From Rhodopseudomonas_A sp036404135 (GTDB lineage Bacteria > Pseudomonadota > Alphaproteobacteria > Rhizobiales > Xanthobacteraceae): DNA of 64,000 nucleotides. Below are positions 8,300 through 16,916 of this stretch, in pieces (positions within the stretch are counted from its first letter, which is position 1; every line of letters begins with the position of its first letter). Made by a program: the position numbers and the translations under genes. The notes under the pieces are model-generated. The model saw nothing but the letters and a program-made list of their open reading frames with translations. It made no database searches and had not been told where the DNA came from. The stretch lies in assembly GCF_036404135.1 (NCBI RefSeq), contig NZ_DASWPE010000117.1, positions 62,001 through 126,000 of the forward strand. The letters run 5' to 3'.

Positions 8300-10227
8300 A
8301 TGAGTGTCGCGCCGCGGCGCTGATTGCCGCCGATACGGCGATAAAGCGTGGTGCGGCTGATGCCGAGCCGGCGGGCAGCTTCGGAGAGGTTGCCGCCGCT
8401 GGTATGCAGGGTGTGCTCGATCAGCGAATCCGAGGCCGCCCGCAGCGAAATCGCGCCGGTCCCCTCGTCCAGCCGTACCGGGTCCGGTCGCCGCAACTCG
8501 TCCACCAGATCCTCCGGCAGATGCTGCCAGCCGATCGCCGTCTCGCCGGGGTCGAGCAGCGCCGAGGCGAAACGGAGCACATTGGCCAGCTCGCGCAAAT
8601 TGCCGGGCCAGGAATAGTCCGCCAGCGCCGCCGCGACGCCCGGCTCGACCATCAACCCGGCGCCGGGTTCGAAGCGTTCGAGCAGGCGGCTCATCAGGAC
8701 TGCAAAGTCGCTGCGCGATCGGAGCGAGGGCAGCGTCAGGGTGATGCCGTTGAGGCGATAGTAGAGATCGGCGCGAAAACGGCCGTGCTCGACTTCGAAC
8801 TTCAAAGGCCGGTGGCTGGCCGCGATCAGCGCGAAATCGACGGTGACCGGTTTGCCGCTGCCGACCGGCACCACCTGGCGCTCCTGCAGCACCCGCAACA
8901 GCCGGCTTTGCAGCGTGAGCGGCATGTCGCCGATCTCGTCCAGAAACAGCGTGCCGCGATCGGCCTCGCGGATCCGTCCCGGCGCCCCCTCGCGGCGGGC
9001 TCCGGTGAAGGCGCCGGGGGCATAGCCGAACAACTCGGCCTCGATCAGATGCTCCGGCAGCGCCGCGCAATTGACCGCCACCATGGCTCGTTTCTGTCGC
9101 GGGCCGGAGGTGTGGATCGCGGCCGCGACCATCTCTTTGCCGACCCCGGACTCGCCCTGCAGCAGAATCGGGATCGGCTTGCCCACCACCTTGCGGGCGC
9201 GCTCCAGGCATTGCCGCATCCGCTCGTCGCCGGTGTCCAGTTCGGCCAGCGCGTCGCGCGCCGGGGCTGTCCGGCGGGGCAGCGCCCTTGCCGGGGGCGA
9301 GCGTCCCGGTTCTGCTCTGAGGAACAGCGACCGGCCCGAGCGGGTCTCGGCGTTGAGCACGGCCCCGGGGTGCTGGCGCGCCTGTTGCAGCAGTCCGCCG
9401 GAGGCCAACGCGAGTACACCATCGATGCCGACATGGCCGATCTCGATGTCCGCCAGCCCCAGCAGGTTGAGCGAGGTCCGATTGGCGCCGACGATGCGGC
9501 CGTCCTCGTCGAGGGCCAGCAATCCCTCGGCCAGGGTGCCGATGCCCTCGGCCTGCGGATGCAGTCGCAATCGCGTCGCGCCTTCGTGCCCCAGCTCGAA
9601 CACCCGGCTCTCGATCATGTGACTGGCGGTCTGCACCAGTCCCAGAGTGTGCGGGTGGCGGGCGCTGTGGTGGCCGGAAATGTCGATCACGCCTAGGAGC
9701 TTGCCGTCGCTGCCCAGCACCGGGGCGGCGGTGCAGGTGAGGAAGCGGTTACAATCGAGGAAATGCTCGCTGCCGTGGACCGCCACCGGCACCCGTTCGG
9801 CCAGCGCGGTACCGATGGCGTTGGTGCCGCGGTCTTGCTCATGCCAGCAGGCGCCCGGCTGCAGCGCCACCCGCTCGGCGCGCTTGAGAAACTCCGCGTC
9901 GCCCAGCGCTTCGATCAGCAGGCCCTGGTCGTCGGCCAGGATCACCATGCTGCCCGAGCCACTGACCTGGCTGTAGAGGTATTCGACGATCGGTCGGGCT
10001 TGGCGCAGCAATTCGCGCCGCTGTTCCAGCGCCTGTTTGAGCCGCGGCGGCGACACCGGGTCGGGCGTCGCCGGCCCGGCCAGCGGCGCCAGGCCGGATT
10101 TCAGACAGCGCTCCCAGGAGCGGCTGACGGTGGCGTTGACCAGGCCCGGCGGCGGCATCTGGCCGCGGTCCAGCAGGCGTCGCGCGTGGCGCCCGGGGGA
10201 TTCCCCCGGATTACGGGCGTCAGTCAT
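8296..10227 (-). CDS. AcoR-type sigma-54-dependent transcriptional activator
   Basis: The ATG at 10227 has GGGAGG upstream. The frame extends further up but without similarity. The product is 643 aa. It has an N-terminal sensory part with a GAF domain (about residues 70-220; GSGSMVILADDQGLLIEA, LGVIDISGHH) and a PAS-like segment (LLALDEDGRIVGANRTSLNLLG). The central AAA+ domain has Walker A GESGVGKE, the sigma-54 contact loop GAFTGAR, Walker B GTLFLDEIGD and WPGNLREL. The C-terminal Fis-type helix-turn-helix is NLSEAARRLGISRTTLYRRI. This is the layout of AcoR and related activators of acetoin, alcohol and glycol catabolism. It is divergent from the aldehyde and alcohol dehydrogenase genes, whose upstream region carries a -24/-12 promoter, so it most likely activates them. 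The stop codon lies inside the 107-bp repeat. Confidence 0.9.
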   Translation of the reverse strand: MTDARNPGESPGRHARRLLDRGQMPPPGLVNATVSRSWERCLKSGLAPLAGPATPDPVSPPRLKQALEQRRELLRQARPIVEYLYSQVSGSGSMVILADDQGLLIEALGDAEFLKRAERVALQPGACWHEQDRGTNAIGTALAERVPVAVHGSEHFLDCNRFLTCTAAPVLGSDGKLLGVIDISGHHSARHPHTLGLVQTASHMIESRVFELGHEGATRLRLHPQAEGIGTLAEGLLALDEDGRIVGANRTSLNLLGLADIEIGHVGIDGVLALASGGLLQQARQHPGAVLNAETRSGRSLFLRAEPGRSPPARALPRRTAPARDALAELDTGDERMRQCLERARKVVGKPIPILLQGESGVGKEMVAAAIHTSGPRQKRAMVAVNCAALPEHLIEAELFGYAPGAFTGARREGAPGRIREADRGTLFLDEIGDMPLTLQSRLLRVLQERQVVPVGSGKPVTVDFALIAASHRPLKFEVEHGRFRADLYYRLNGITLTLPSLRSRSDFAVLMSRLLERFEPGAGLMVEPGVAAALADYSWPGNLRELANVLRFASALLDPGETAIGWQHLPEDLVDELRRPDPVRLDEGTGAISLRAASDSLIEHTLHTSGGNLSEAARRLGISRTTLYRRIGGNQRRGATLI

Positions 10228-10337
10228 CTCGGTTGCCCTCCCATCGGGTGGGGCGGCCTGCCCAACAGCGGTCGCCTCCGCATTCTTATCGCCTAGTGTC
10301 ACTACCGAGCCGCCGGCTGGGGTGCAAGTAGAACCAT

Positions 10338-10381
10338 TGAACAACCCCGAGTTGTTCAGTTTCGCTACAGTCGTGGCGAAA
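10338..10381. promoter_or_regulatory. Two inverted repeats, likely upstream activator sites
   Basis: The first is a perfect palindrome at 10338-10358, TGAACAAC-N5-GTTGTTCA. The second at 10360-10381 is TTTCGC-N10-GCGAAA, with further pairing inside the spacer. They lie 65-108 bp upstream of the -24 element of the sigma-54 promoter, a normal distance for enhancer-type activator sites. Assigning them to the adjacent AcoR-type protein is inference. Confidence 0.5.
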
Positions 10382-10445
10382 CGATGCAGCGCCATCGCCC
10401 GCCATCGCCGCAGCAATTTCGTTGTCGATCAAAGGGTTGGGCGCT

Positions 10446-10461
10446 TGGCACGCGACGTGCT
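10446..10461 (+). promoter_or_regulatory. Sigma-54 (-24/-12) promoter of the dehydrogenase operon
   Basis: The sequence TGGCACGCGACGTGCT fits the consensus TGGCAC-N5-TTGCW with the required GG and GC doublets exactly 12 bp apart. The single mismatch is G for T just before TGC. It lies 66 bp upstream of the aldehyde dehydrogenase ATG, and the divergent gene encodes a sigma-54 activator, which supports the assignment. Confidence 0.65.
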
Positions 10462-10527
10462 GAGCAGTCCGGGACCGCCGGCAACAAGGCGGCGCAGACC
10501 GATAGCAAATCAAAGTGGAGGGACACC

Positions 10528-12048
10528 ATGAAGTACGCCGCTCCCGGCACCACCGGAGCTCCGATCGAGTTCAAGTCGCGCTACGACAATTTCATCGGCG
10601 GCCGCTGGTCGGCGCCGGTGAACGGCCGCTACTTCGACAACCTGACGCCGATCACCGGGCAAGCTTTCACCCAGGCCGCGCGTTCGGACGAAGTCGATAT
10701 CACGCTGGCGCTCGACGCCGCCCACGCCGCCGCCGATTCCTGGGGCCGCACCAGCGTCGCCGAACGCGCCCTGGTGCTGAACCGCATTGCCGACCGCATG
10801 GAAGAAAACCTCGAGCGGCTCGCCTATGCGGAGTCCGTCGATAACGGCAAGCCGATCCGCGAGACGCTGGCCGCCGACATCCCGCTGGCGATCGACCATT
10901 TCCGCTATTTCGCCTCCTGCGTCCGCTCGCAAGAGGGCACGCTGGCGCAGCTCGACGAACACACCGTCGCCTATCACTTCCACGAGCCGCTCGGCGTGGT
11001 CGGCCAGATCATTCCGTGGAATTTCTCGATCCTGATGGCGGCGTGGAAGCTGGCGCCGGCTCTGGCTTCCGGCAACTGCATCGTGCTGAAGCCCGCCGAG
11101 CAGACGCCGGTCAGCATCCTGGTGCTGGTGGAGCTGATCGCCGATCTGTTGCCGCCGGGCGTGCTCAACGTGGTCAACGGCCTCGGCCTGGAAGCCGGCA
11201 AGCCGCTGGCCTCTTCGAACCGCATCGCCAAGATCGCTTTCACCGGCGAGACCAGCACCGGCCGGCTGATCATGCAATACGCCAGCGCGAACCTGATCCC
11301 GGTGTCGCTCGAACTAGGCGGCAAGTCGCCGAACATCTTCTTCAACGACGTGGCCGCAGCCGACGACGCTTACTTCGACAAGGCGATCGAGGGCTTCGTG
11401 ATGTTCGCGCTCAACCAGGGCGAGGTCTGCACCTGTCCGTCGCGCGCGCTGATTCAGGAATCGCTCTACGATCGCTTCATCGATCGCGCGCTGGCGCGGG
11501 TGGCGGCGATCCGCCAGGGCAATCCGCTCGATACCGAGACCATGATCGGCGCCCAGGCCTCGACCGAGCAGATGGAGAAGATTCTGTCCTACTTCGCGAT
11601 CGGCCGGGACGAGGGTGCCAAAGTTCTGGCCGGCGGCTCTCGCGCCGAGCTCGGCGGCGATCTCGCCCACGGCTACTACGTCCAGCCGACCGTGCTGAAG
11701 GGGCATAACCGGATGCGGGTGTTCCAGGAGGAGATCTTCGGGCCGGTTGTCGCGGTCACCACCTTCAAGGACGAGGACGAGGCGCTGCACCTGGCCAACG
11801 ATACCCATTATGGCCTGGGTGCCGGTGTCTGGACCCGCGACGGCAATCGCTCCTACCGCTTCGGCCGCGGCATCAAGGCCGGCCGGGTGTGGACCAACTG
11901 CTACCACCTTTACCCGGCGCACGCCGCCTTCGGCGGCTACAAGCAATCGGGGATCGGCCGCGAAAACCATCACATGATGCTCGATCACTATCAGCAGACC
12001 AAGAACCTGTTGGTGAGCTACAGCCCCAACGCGCTCGGCTTCTTCTAA
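10528..12048 (+). CDS. NAD-dependent aldehyde dehydrogenase (AcoD/ExaC type)
   Basis: The start at 10528 has GTGGAGGG upstream. The product is 506 aa, the normal length for the family. It contains the coenzyme-binding segment (IIPWNFSILMAAWKLAPALASGN), the catalytic Glu motif LELGGKSPN, the catalytic Cys in NQGEVCTCPSR, and the late motif EEIFGPVVAVTTF. It should oxidise an aldehyde, such as acetaldehyde or one made by the downstream alcohol dehydrogenase, to the acid with NAD+ in the cytoplasm. The sequence style (MKYAAPG... YDNFIGGRW, and the C-terminal TKNLLVSYSP.ALGFF) matches the AcoD/ExaC group. It is the first gene after the sigma-54 promoter and is followed 117 bp later by the alcohol dehydrogenase. 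The two together would take a primary alcohol to its acid. Confidence 0.93.
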   Translation: MKYAAPGTTGAPIEFKSRYDNFIGGRWSAPVNGRYFDNLTPITGQAFTQAARSDEVDITLALDAAHAAADSWGRTSVAERALVLNRIADRMEENLERLAYAESVDNGKPIRETLAADIPLAIDHFRYFASCVRSQEGTLAQLDEHTVAYHFHEPLGVVGQIIPWNFSILMAAWKLAPALASGNCIVLKPAEQTPVSILVLVELIADLLPPGVLNVVNGLGLEAGKPLASSNRIAKIAFTGETSTGRLIMQYASANLIPVSLELGGKSPNIFFNDVAAADDAYFDKAIEGFVMFALNQGEVCTCPSRALIQESLYDRFIDRALARVAAIRQGNPLDTETMIGAQASTEQMEKILSYFAIGRDEGAKVLAGGSRAELGGDLAHGYYVQPTVLKGHNRMRVFQEEIFGPVVAVTTFKDEDEALHLANDTHYGLGAGVWTRDGNRSYRFGRGIKAGRVWTNCYHLYPAHAAFGGYKQSGIGRENHHMMLDHYQQTKNLLVSYSPNALGFF

Positions 12049-12165
12049 GTCCGAAGCGATCAATTCACCGCTTATTCGCTGAACATCTGCCCCGGCGCGC
12101 ATGCAAGCCGCCACGGGGAACGGCTGGGGTCTGCCCGGTCGGCTAACCCAGAGAGAGATCGTCCG

Positions 12166-13317
12166 ATGACCGAGACCACTTTTTTCATTCCCTCGCTCAA
12201 CATGATGGGGGCGGGCTGCCTCAGCAGCGCCGTCGCCAGCGTTCGCCGCTACGGCTTCGGCCGGGCGCTGATCGTCACCGATACGATGCTGTTCAAGCTC
12301 GGCATGGCCGACAAGCTGGCCTCGCTGCTGCAGCAGCAGGGCATTGCCGCCTCGATTTTCCCCGGGGCGCAGCCCAATCCCACCGTCGGCAACGTCGAGA
12401 CGGGTTTGGCCCAACTCCAGGCCGACGGCTGCGACTGCGTGATCTCGCTCGGCGGCGGCTCGTCGCACGACTGCGCCAAGGGCATCGCGCTCACCGCGAC
12501 CAACGGCGGCAACATCCGCGATTATGAGGGCGTCGATCGCTCGGCCAAGCCGCAACTGCCGCTGATCGCCATCAACACCACCGCGGGCACCGCCAGCGAG
12601 ATGACGCGCTTCTGCATCATCACCGACGAGAGGCGGTTGGTGAAGATGGCGATCGTCGATCGCAACGTCACTCCGATTCTCTCGGTGAACGATCCCGAGC
12701 TGATGCTGGGCAAGCCGCAGTCGCTGACCGCGGCCACCGGCATGGACGCGCTGACCCACGCGATCGAGGCCTATGTCTCGGTCGCAGCCACGCCGATCAC
12801 CGACGCCTGCGCGCTGAAGGCGATCGCGATCATCGCCAACAATCTGCGCACCGCGGTCGCCGAAGGCAGCAATCTGGCGGCGCGCGAAGCCATGGCTTAC
12901 GCCGGCTTCATGGCCGGCATGGCCTTCAACAACGCCTCGCTCGGCTACGTCCACGCCATGGCGCATCAATTGGGCGGCTTCTACGATCTGCCGCACGGGG
13001 TGTGCAACGCCGTGCTGCTGCCGCACGTCGAGGCCTTCAACGCCGAGGTCTCGGCGGCGCGCCTGCGCGACGTCGCCCACGCTCTCGGCGTCGATACCAA
13101 CGGCATGAGCGATCACCAGGGCGCGGAGGCTTGCATCCACGCGATCCAGCGGCTTTCCGCGGATATCGGCATTCCGACCGGGCTCGCCCAGCTCGGGGTC
13201 AAGGAGGCCGACATCCCGACCTTGGCGGCCAACGCGTTGAAGGATGCCTGCGGCCTGACCAACCCGCGCCGCGCCAGCCAAGCCGACATCGAGGCGATCT
13301 TCCGCGTGGCCGCATAA
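12166..13317 (+). CDS. Iron-containing (type III) alcohol dehydrogenase
   Basis: This 383-aa protein has the family length. The NAD-binding motif GGGSSHDCAKG lies at about residue 97. The metal ligands follow the type III pattern, with Asp and His in GMDALTHAIEAY and two His in HAMAHQLGGFYDLPHG. It would interconvert a primary alcohol and its aldehyde using a divalent metal (usually Fe2+) and NAD(H). AGAGAGA precedes the ATG. Together with the upstream aldehyde dehydrogenase and the AcoR-type activator it forms a complete alcohol-to-acid unit. The natural substrate (ethanol, a longer alcohol or a diol) cannot be deduced. A strong terminator follows at 13396. Confidence 0.93.
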   Translation: MTETTFFIPSLNMMGAGCLSSAVASVRRYGFGRALIVTDTMLFKLGMADKLASLLQQQGIAASIFPGAQPNPTVGNVETGLAQLQADGCDCVISLGGGSSHDCAKGIALTATNGGNIRDYEGVDRSAKPQLPLIAINTTAGTASEMTRFCIITDERRLVKMAIVDRNVTPILSVNDPELMLGKPQSLTAATGMDALTHAIEAYVSVAATPITDACALKAIAIIANNLRTAVAEGSNLAAREAMAYAGFMAGMAFNNASLGYVHAMAHQLGGFYDLPHGVCNAVLLPHVEAFNAEVSAARLRDVAHALGVDTNGMSDHQGAEACIHAIQRLSADIGIPTGLAQLGVKEADIPTLAANALKDACGLTNPRRASQADIEAIFRVAA

Positions 13318-13395
13318 CATGACGCGCGTCGGCAACGCGACCGCGGCAAGCGTGCTGAAGCCCGCGGGGCATCTTCTAAAGAGAAAATGATTAGC

Positions 13396-13427
13396 AGGGG
13401 CGCGATCTGTGTAGATCGCGCCCCTTT
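13396..13427 (+). terminator. Rho-independent terminator after the alcohol dehydrogenase
   Basis: A perfect 13-bp stem (AGGGGCGCGATCT / AGATCGCGCCCCT) with a 4-base loop GTGT is followed by a short T run. It ends the dehydrogenase operon. From 13428 to 13599 I see only the upstream region of the cobalamin riboswitch. Confidence 0.85.
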
Positions 13428-13599
13428 GCATCGTTGGCGAGCGCGGACGGATGTACCAGCAGCATTTGCATCGACGGTAGAGACCGCTGGTAGGGCTGGC
13501 GCTTCGCGCGGAAGTCAAATCCGATTATGGTAATTTCCTCACGCCGCGCAGGACTTCAATTCTGCTTGCGCTCGGCTGTCCAACATGCTCTTTGGAATT

Positions 13600-13777
13600 G
13601 TCTTCGGTGCCTCTGGCAACAGAGGTGAAACTGGGAATGCGGTGCGGCGAGAAATCGCCAATGCCGCGGCTGCCCCCGCAACTGTAGGCGGACGGTGCCC
13701 GATCGATAGGCCACTGATGCTGTGCATCGGGAAGGCGATCGGGACCATGTCCGTGAGCCAGGAGACCGGCCGAAGAC
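13600..13777 (+). ncRNA. Cobalamin riboswitch 1 (upstream of the Cys-rich protein and cobQ)
   Basis: All core elements of the B12 aptamer are present in order: GGTGCCTCTGGCAACAGAGG, GTGAAACTGGGAATGCGGTGC, the B12-box region CTGCCCCCGCAACTGTA, the GCCACTG ... GGGAAGGCG helix, and GTGAGCCAGGAGACC. The closing helix P1 pairs GTCTTCGG (13600-13607) with CCGAAGAC (13770-13777). It should lower expression of the downstream genes when adenosylcobalamin is abundant. Confidence 0.93.
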
Positions 13778-13820
13778 GCTGGTCCAACTCAATCGACGGC
13801 GGGTCGATAGCGGAGAAATC

Positions 13821-13838
13821 ATGAATAAGTTCAGTTAG
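13821..13838 (+). other. Five-codon mini-ORF after riboswitch 1
   Basis: An ATG with a GGAGA ribosome site nine bases upstream encodes MNKFS and then a TAG stop. It starts 43 bp after the aptamer. It could be the start codon region whose access the riboswitch controls, a leader peptide, or the relic of a lost gene start. The first recognisable gene begins only at 14037. Between 13839 and 14036 I see no coding signal. Confidence 0.3.
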
Positions 13839-14036
13839 TCAGCGCGTCTCATCGGCGCGTCGCCAGCGATCTCGCGGGCTGCCTTGCAGCATGCGAGGGC
13901 GGCTGGCGTCTCGATCTCACATTCTCAATTAACAAGTCGCGCGGATAGGCGCCGCGACTGCGGCTGCGTGCCGGCATCTCGCCGCATCATCGCGGGTCGC
14001 CGCGGGCGCTCGCCTGCATTCTCGCCCGGAGTCGGC

Positions 14037-14372
14037 ATGGAACCGAAAGACACAACTAACAACGAAGCCTTCAAGGGTTTCACCAATGCGAATTGCCCGT
14101 TCATGCCCTGTCACAAGGGCGTGGAACGCGAGTTCAACTGCCTGTTCTGCTACTGCCCTTTGATTGCCTACGAATGCCCCGGGCCGTATCAGGTGTTCAC
14201 CGATGGCAATGGCGTGAAGCGCAAGGATTGCTCGGCCTGCACGCTGCCGCATAACGGCTATCGTCGCTCGTGGAATTTCATCCAGCGCTGGCTCGAGCGC
14301 CCAAAGATCTGGGACGGCCACGATCAGGATCCGCGGCGGCTCAAGCAGCCGCACACCGAAACCGACGGCTAA
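14037..14372 (+). CDS. Cysteine-rich small-domain protein (COG2158-like), B12-regulated
   Basis: The ATG at 14037 follows CGGAG and gives a 111-aa protein. The frame extends upstream but that part has no similarity. The core is packed with cysteines: NCPFMPCHKGVEREFNC, LFCYCPLIAYECPGPY, and DCSACTLPHNGYRR, matching the 'cysteine-rich small domain' family (Zn-finger-like, COG2158). Nine cysteines and two histidines suggest binding of zinc or another metal. Members often sit in cobalamin gene clusters, and here the gene lies between a B12 riboswitch and cobQ. A role in cobalt handling or late corrinoid assembly is plausible but unproven. Confidence 0.75.
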   Translation: MEPKDTTNNEAFKGFTNANCPFMPCHKGVEREFNCLFCYCPLIAYECPGPYQVFTDGNGVKRKDCSACTLPHNGYRRSWNFIQRWLERPKIWDGHDQDPRRLKQPHTETDG

Positions 14373-14470
14373 CCGAAATTCGCGCCGCCATTTTCGTGCC
14401 CAGCGCGCTGCGCCAGTCACATGTTGCGACCGCATGAGCCCAGTGGCCGAGAATCAATCATGGACAAGAA

Positions 14471-16045
14471 ATGCCAGCTATCAACGTCGCCGAACTGATC
14501 GACCGAATCCATTTTACCGCCGCGCCCGCCGATTTGCCGCGCCGCGCGCGGGTGCTGATGATCCAGGGCACCAGCTCCGACGTCGGCAAGAGCATGGTGG
14601 TCGCAGGTCTTTGCCGCGCTTATACCAGGCGTGGCCTCGTGGTGCGTCCTTACAAGGCGCAGAACATGAGCAACAACGCCGCAGTGGCCTGCGACAGCGA
14701 TCTGCCGCCGGGTGCTGATGGTGTGACCCCGCGCGGAGAGATCGGCCGCGCCCAGGCGATGCAGGCGCGCGCCTGCCGCGCCGCGCCCTCGATCCACATG
14801 AATCCGGTGTTGCTGAAACCGCAAAGTGAGATCGGCGCGCAAGTGGTGCTGCGCGGCCGCGTGCTCGGCAATTGCCCGGCGCGCACTTACCATATGATGC
14901 GCCGCGCCTTGATGCCCGCCGTGCTCGACAGTCTGCAGCGGCTCAAAGCCGAGGCCGATCTCGTGCTGGTGGAGGGGGCCGGCAGCGGCGCCGAGGTCTA
15001 TCTGCGCTCCTCCGACATCACCAATATGCGGCTCGCCGAGCAGGCGGATCTGCCGGTGGTGCTGTTGTCCGACATCGACCGCGGCGGCACCATGGCGGCG
15101 GTCGTCGGCAGCCACGCATTGTTGGACCAGGCCGACCGCGATCGCGTCGAAGGCTACATCGTCAACAAATTCCGCGGCGACTTTTCGCTGTTCGAGCCGG
15201 GCTGCAGAACTATCACCGAGCACACCGGCTGGCCGTTCCTCGGCGTGCTGCGCTGGTTCGATCGCGCCCAGCAATTGCCGGCGGAGGATTCGCTGGCGCT
15301 GGAGCGGCCGGCGAATGGCGCCGGCGTGGGGCTGAAGATCGCGGTGCTGCGATTGTCGCGCGTCGCCAATTTCGACGACATCGATCCGCTCGCCGCCGAG
15401 CCCGGCGTGCAATTGCGCTGGGTGCAGCCCGGCTCACCGATCCCGGCCGATACGGACGTCATCCTGATCCCCGGCTCCAAGGCGACGCGCAGCGATCTCG
15501 CGGTGCTGCGGCGTGAAGGCTGGGACATCGACATTCGCGCCCATGTCCGCCGCGGCGGCCGCGTGGTGGGGATCTGCGCCGGCTTTCAGATGCTTGGCCA
15601 TGTGGTGCGCGATCCCCACGGGCTGGAAGGCGTGCCCGGCGACACCGCGGGGCTCGGGCTGCTCGACGTCGAGACCGAGATCGGCGGCGACAAGCGCCTG
15701 ACCGAGATCGATGCCATCGACAAAATCAGCGGCTGCCGGGTCACCAGCTACGAGATGCATATGGGCCGCACCATTGGGCCGGGCTTGGCGCGGCCGTGGT
15801 TGATACTCGACGCGCACGGCATGCCGCGTCCGGAAGGCGCGGTCTCCGCCGACGGTCTCGTCAGCGGCGGCTATCTGCACGGCCTGTTCGGCAGCGATGC
15901 GTTTCGCGCGCAATGGCTGGCCGGCGTTGGTGGATCGCGTTCGCAGCTCGCCTATGAAGCGCGGGTGGAAGCCGCGCTCGATGCGCTGGCCGACCAGATC
16001 GAGGCGCAGCTCGATCTCGACGCGCTGCTGGCCTTGGCGCGTTGA
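14471..16045 (+). CDS. cobQ: Cobyric acid synthase
   Basis: This 524-aa protein catalyses the glutamine- and ATP-dependent amidation of carboxylates b, d, e and g of adenosylcobyrinic acid a,c-diamide to give cobyric acid. The N-terminal ATPase domain starts with the P-loop-like IQGTSSDVGKSMVVAGLCR and continues with RPYKAQNMSNNA and LVLVEGAGSGAEVYLR. The C-terminal class I amidotransferase domain carries the nucleophilic Cys in GRVVGICAGFQMLG and the catalytic His in GYLHGLFGS. The length is normal for the family. It lies 98 bp downstream of the Cys-rich gene, and riboswitch 1 most likely controls both. It converges on btuF, with the two stop codons 7 bp apart. Confidence 0.96.
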   Translation: MPAINVAELIDRIHFTAAPADLPRRARVLMIQGTSSDVGKSMVVAGLCRAYTRRGLVVRPYKAQNMSNNAAVACDSDLPPGADGVTPRGEIGRAQAMQARACRAAPSIHMNPVLLKPQSEIGAQVVLRGRVLGNCPARTYHMMRRALMPAVLDSLQRLKAEADLVLVEGAGSGAEVYLRSSDITNMRLAEQADLPVVLLSDIDRGGTMAAVVGSHALLDQADRDRVEGYIVNKFRGDFSLFEPGCRTITEHTGWPFLGVLRWFDRAQQLPAEDSLALERPANGAGVGLKIAVLRLSRVANFDDIDPLAAEPGVQLRWVQPGSPIPADTDVILIPGSKATRSDLAVLRREGWDIDIRAHVRRGGRVVGICAGFQMLGHVVRDPHGLEGVPGDTAGLGLLDVETEIGGDKRLTEIDAIDKISGCRVTSYEMHMGRTIGPGLARPWLILDAHGMPRPEGAVSADGLVSGGYLHGLFGSDAFRAQWLAGVGGSRSQLAYEARVEAALDALADQIEAQLDLDALLALAR

Positions 16046-16052
16046 CGAGCCG

Positions 16053-16916
16053 TCAGGGACGGACGCGTTGCAGCGCCGCAGTCAGGCGGTCGAGCGCGGC
16101 GGGCAGCATTGGCCCGCCACACATCGTCAGTTGTTCGGCGATCACCAGCCGCTTGCCCGGCGGGTAGGCGCGCTGGATCGCCGGGTGCAGCAGCAACGCT
16201 TGGCCCTGATCTTCAGCGGCCGGATCGGCTTCGGCGATCAGGATCAGATCTGGTTTTGAAGCGACGATGGTCTCCAGCGCGGCGAAGCCGCCATGCGGCA
16301 GTCCGAGTTCGGCGGCTGCATTGGAGAGACCTGCGGCCGCCAGCAGCGAACTGGTCAGGCTGTCGCTGCCCGCGATCCAGCCGCGCCGCGACACCGTCAG
16401 CACGCGGTCGTGCGGGCGCGAGGCGGCAGCCCGCGTGCGGCTCAAAGCCGCGTCGATCTTCGCAATCAGCGCGTCGGCGCGCTCAGGATGGCCGATCAGA
16501 TCGCTGGCGCGGCGGATCTGGCTTTTGACGTCGTCGATGCTGCGCGGCACATCGAATTCGGCGACCGGCACCGCCTTGGCGCGCAATAGATCGCGGGTGG
16601 TGCGCTTGCCGTAACGTCCGGCGAGCACCAGATCGGGCCTGAGCATCAACAGATCCTCGGCCTCGCCGGAGAGCCGCGGATAGCGCAGCGCTTCGGCTGC
16701 AGACCATGACAGCCGCGGGTCGCTGGCGTAGGGACCGAGGCCTGCGATCTGCGCGGGATCGGCGAGCGCAAGCAATAACTGGTCGGTGCACATATTGATC
16801 GAGGCGATGCGCGCCGGGCCGGCGAGCGCGCTCGTCGCTAGGGTCAGCAGCGCGATGAGGATACTTGCGCCGAAGCGGCAGCCGCGGGCGAGACACCGGC
16901 TCATCGTGCGGCCCAT
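16053..16916 (-). CDS. btuF: Periplasmic B12-binding protein of an ABC importer
   Basis: This 287-aa protein has an N-terminal signal peptide (FGASILIALLTLATSALA, cleavage before GPARI). It is a helical-backbone (cluster III) solute-binding protein, shown by RIASINMCTDQLLLALADPAQIAGL, DLLMLRPDLVLAGRYG, the long linker helix VKSQIRRASDLIGHPERADALIAKID and KPDLILIAEADP. In the BtuF type it binds cobalamin in the periplasm and docks on the BtuCD transporter. Its start overlaps the end of btuD by 16 bp. The three genes btuC-btuD-btuF run leftward from a B12 riboswitch, which gives the substrate with good confidence. No outer-membrane receptor gene (btuB) is found in the window. Confidence 0.85.
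   Translation of the reverse strand: MGRTMSRCLARGCRFGASILIALLTLATSALAGPARIASINMCTDQLLLALADPAQIAGLGPYASDPRLSWSAAEALRYPRLSGEAEDLLMLRPDLVLAGRYGKRTTRDLLRAKAVPVAEFDVPRSIDDVKSQIRRASDLIGHPERADALIAKIDAALSRTRAAASRPHDRVLTVSRRGWIAGSDSLTSSLLAAAGLSNAAAELGLPHGGFAALETIVASKPDLILIAEADPAAEDQGQALLLHPAIQRAYPPGKRLVIAEQLTMCGGPMLPAALDRLTAALQRVRP

Noticed and set aside
8404..9696. A 430-codon open frame opposite the sigma-54 activator gene
   Set aside because: It is rich in Arg, Gln and Ala with no domain and lies antisense to a clearly conserved gene. It is a typical shadow in GC-rich DNA.
11314..13518. A 734-codon frame opposite the aldehyde and alcohol dehydrogenase genes
   Set aside because: Composition is Gly/Arg/His/Gln-rich and it runs through two real genes and a terminator, so it is an antisense shadow.
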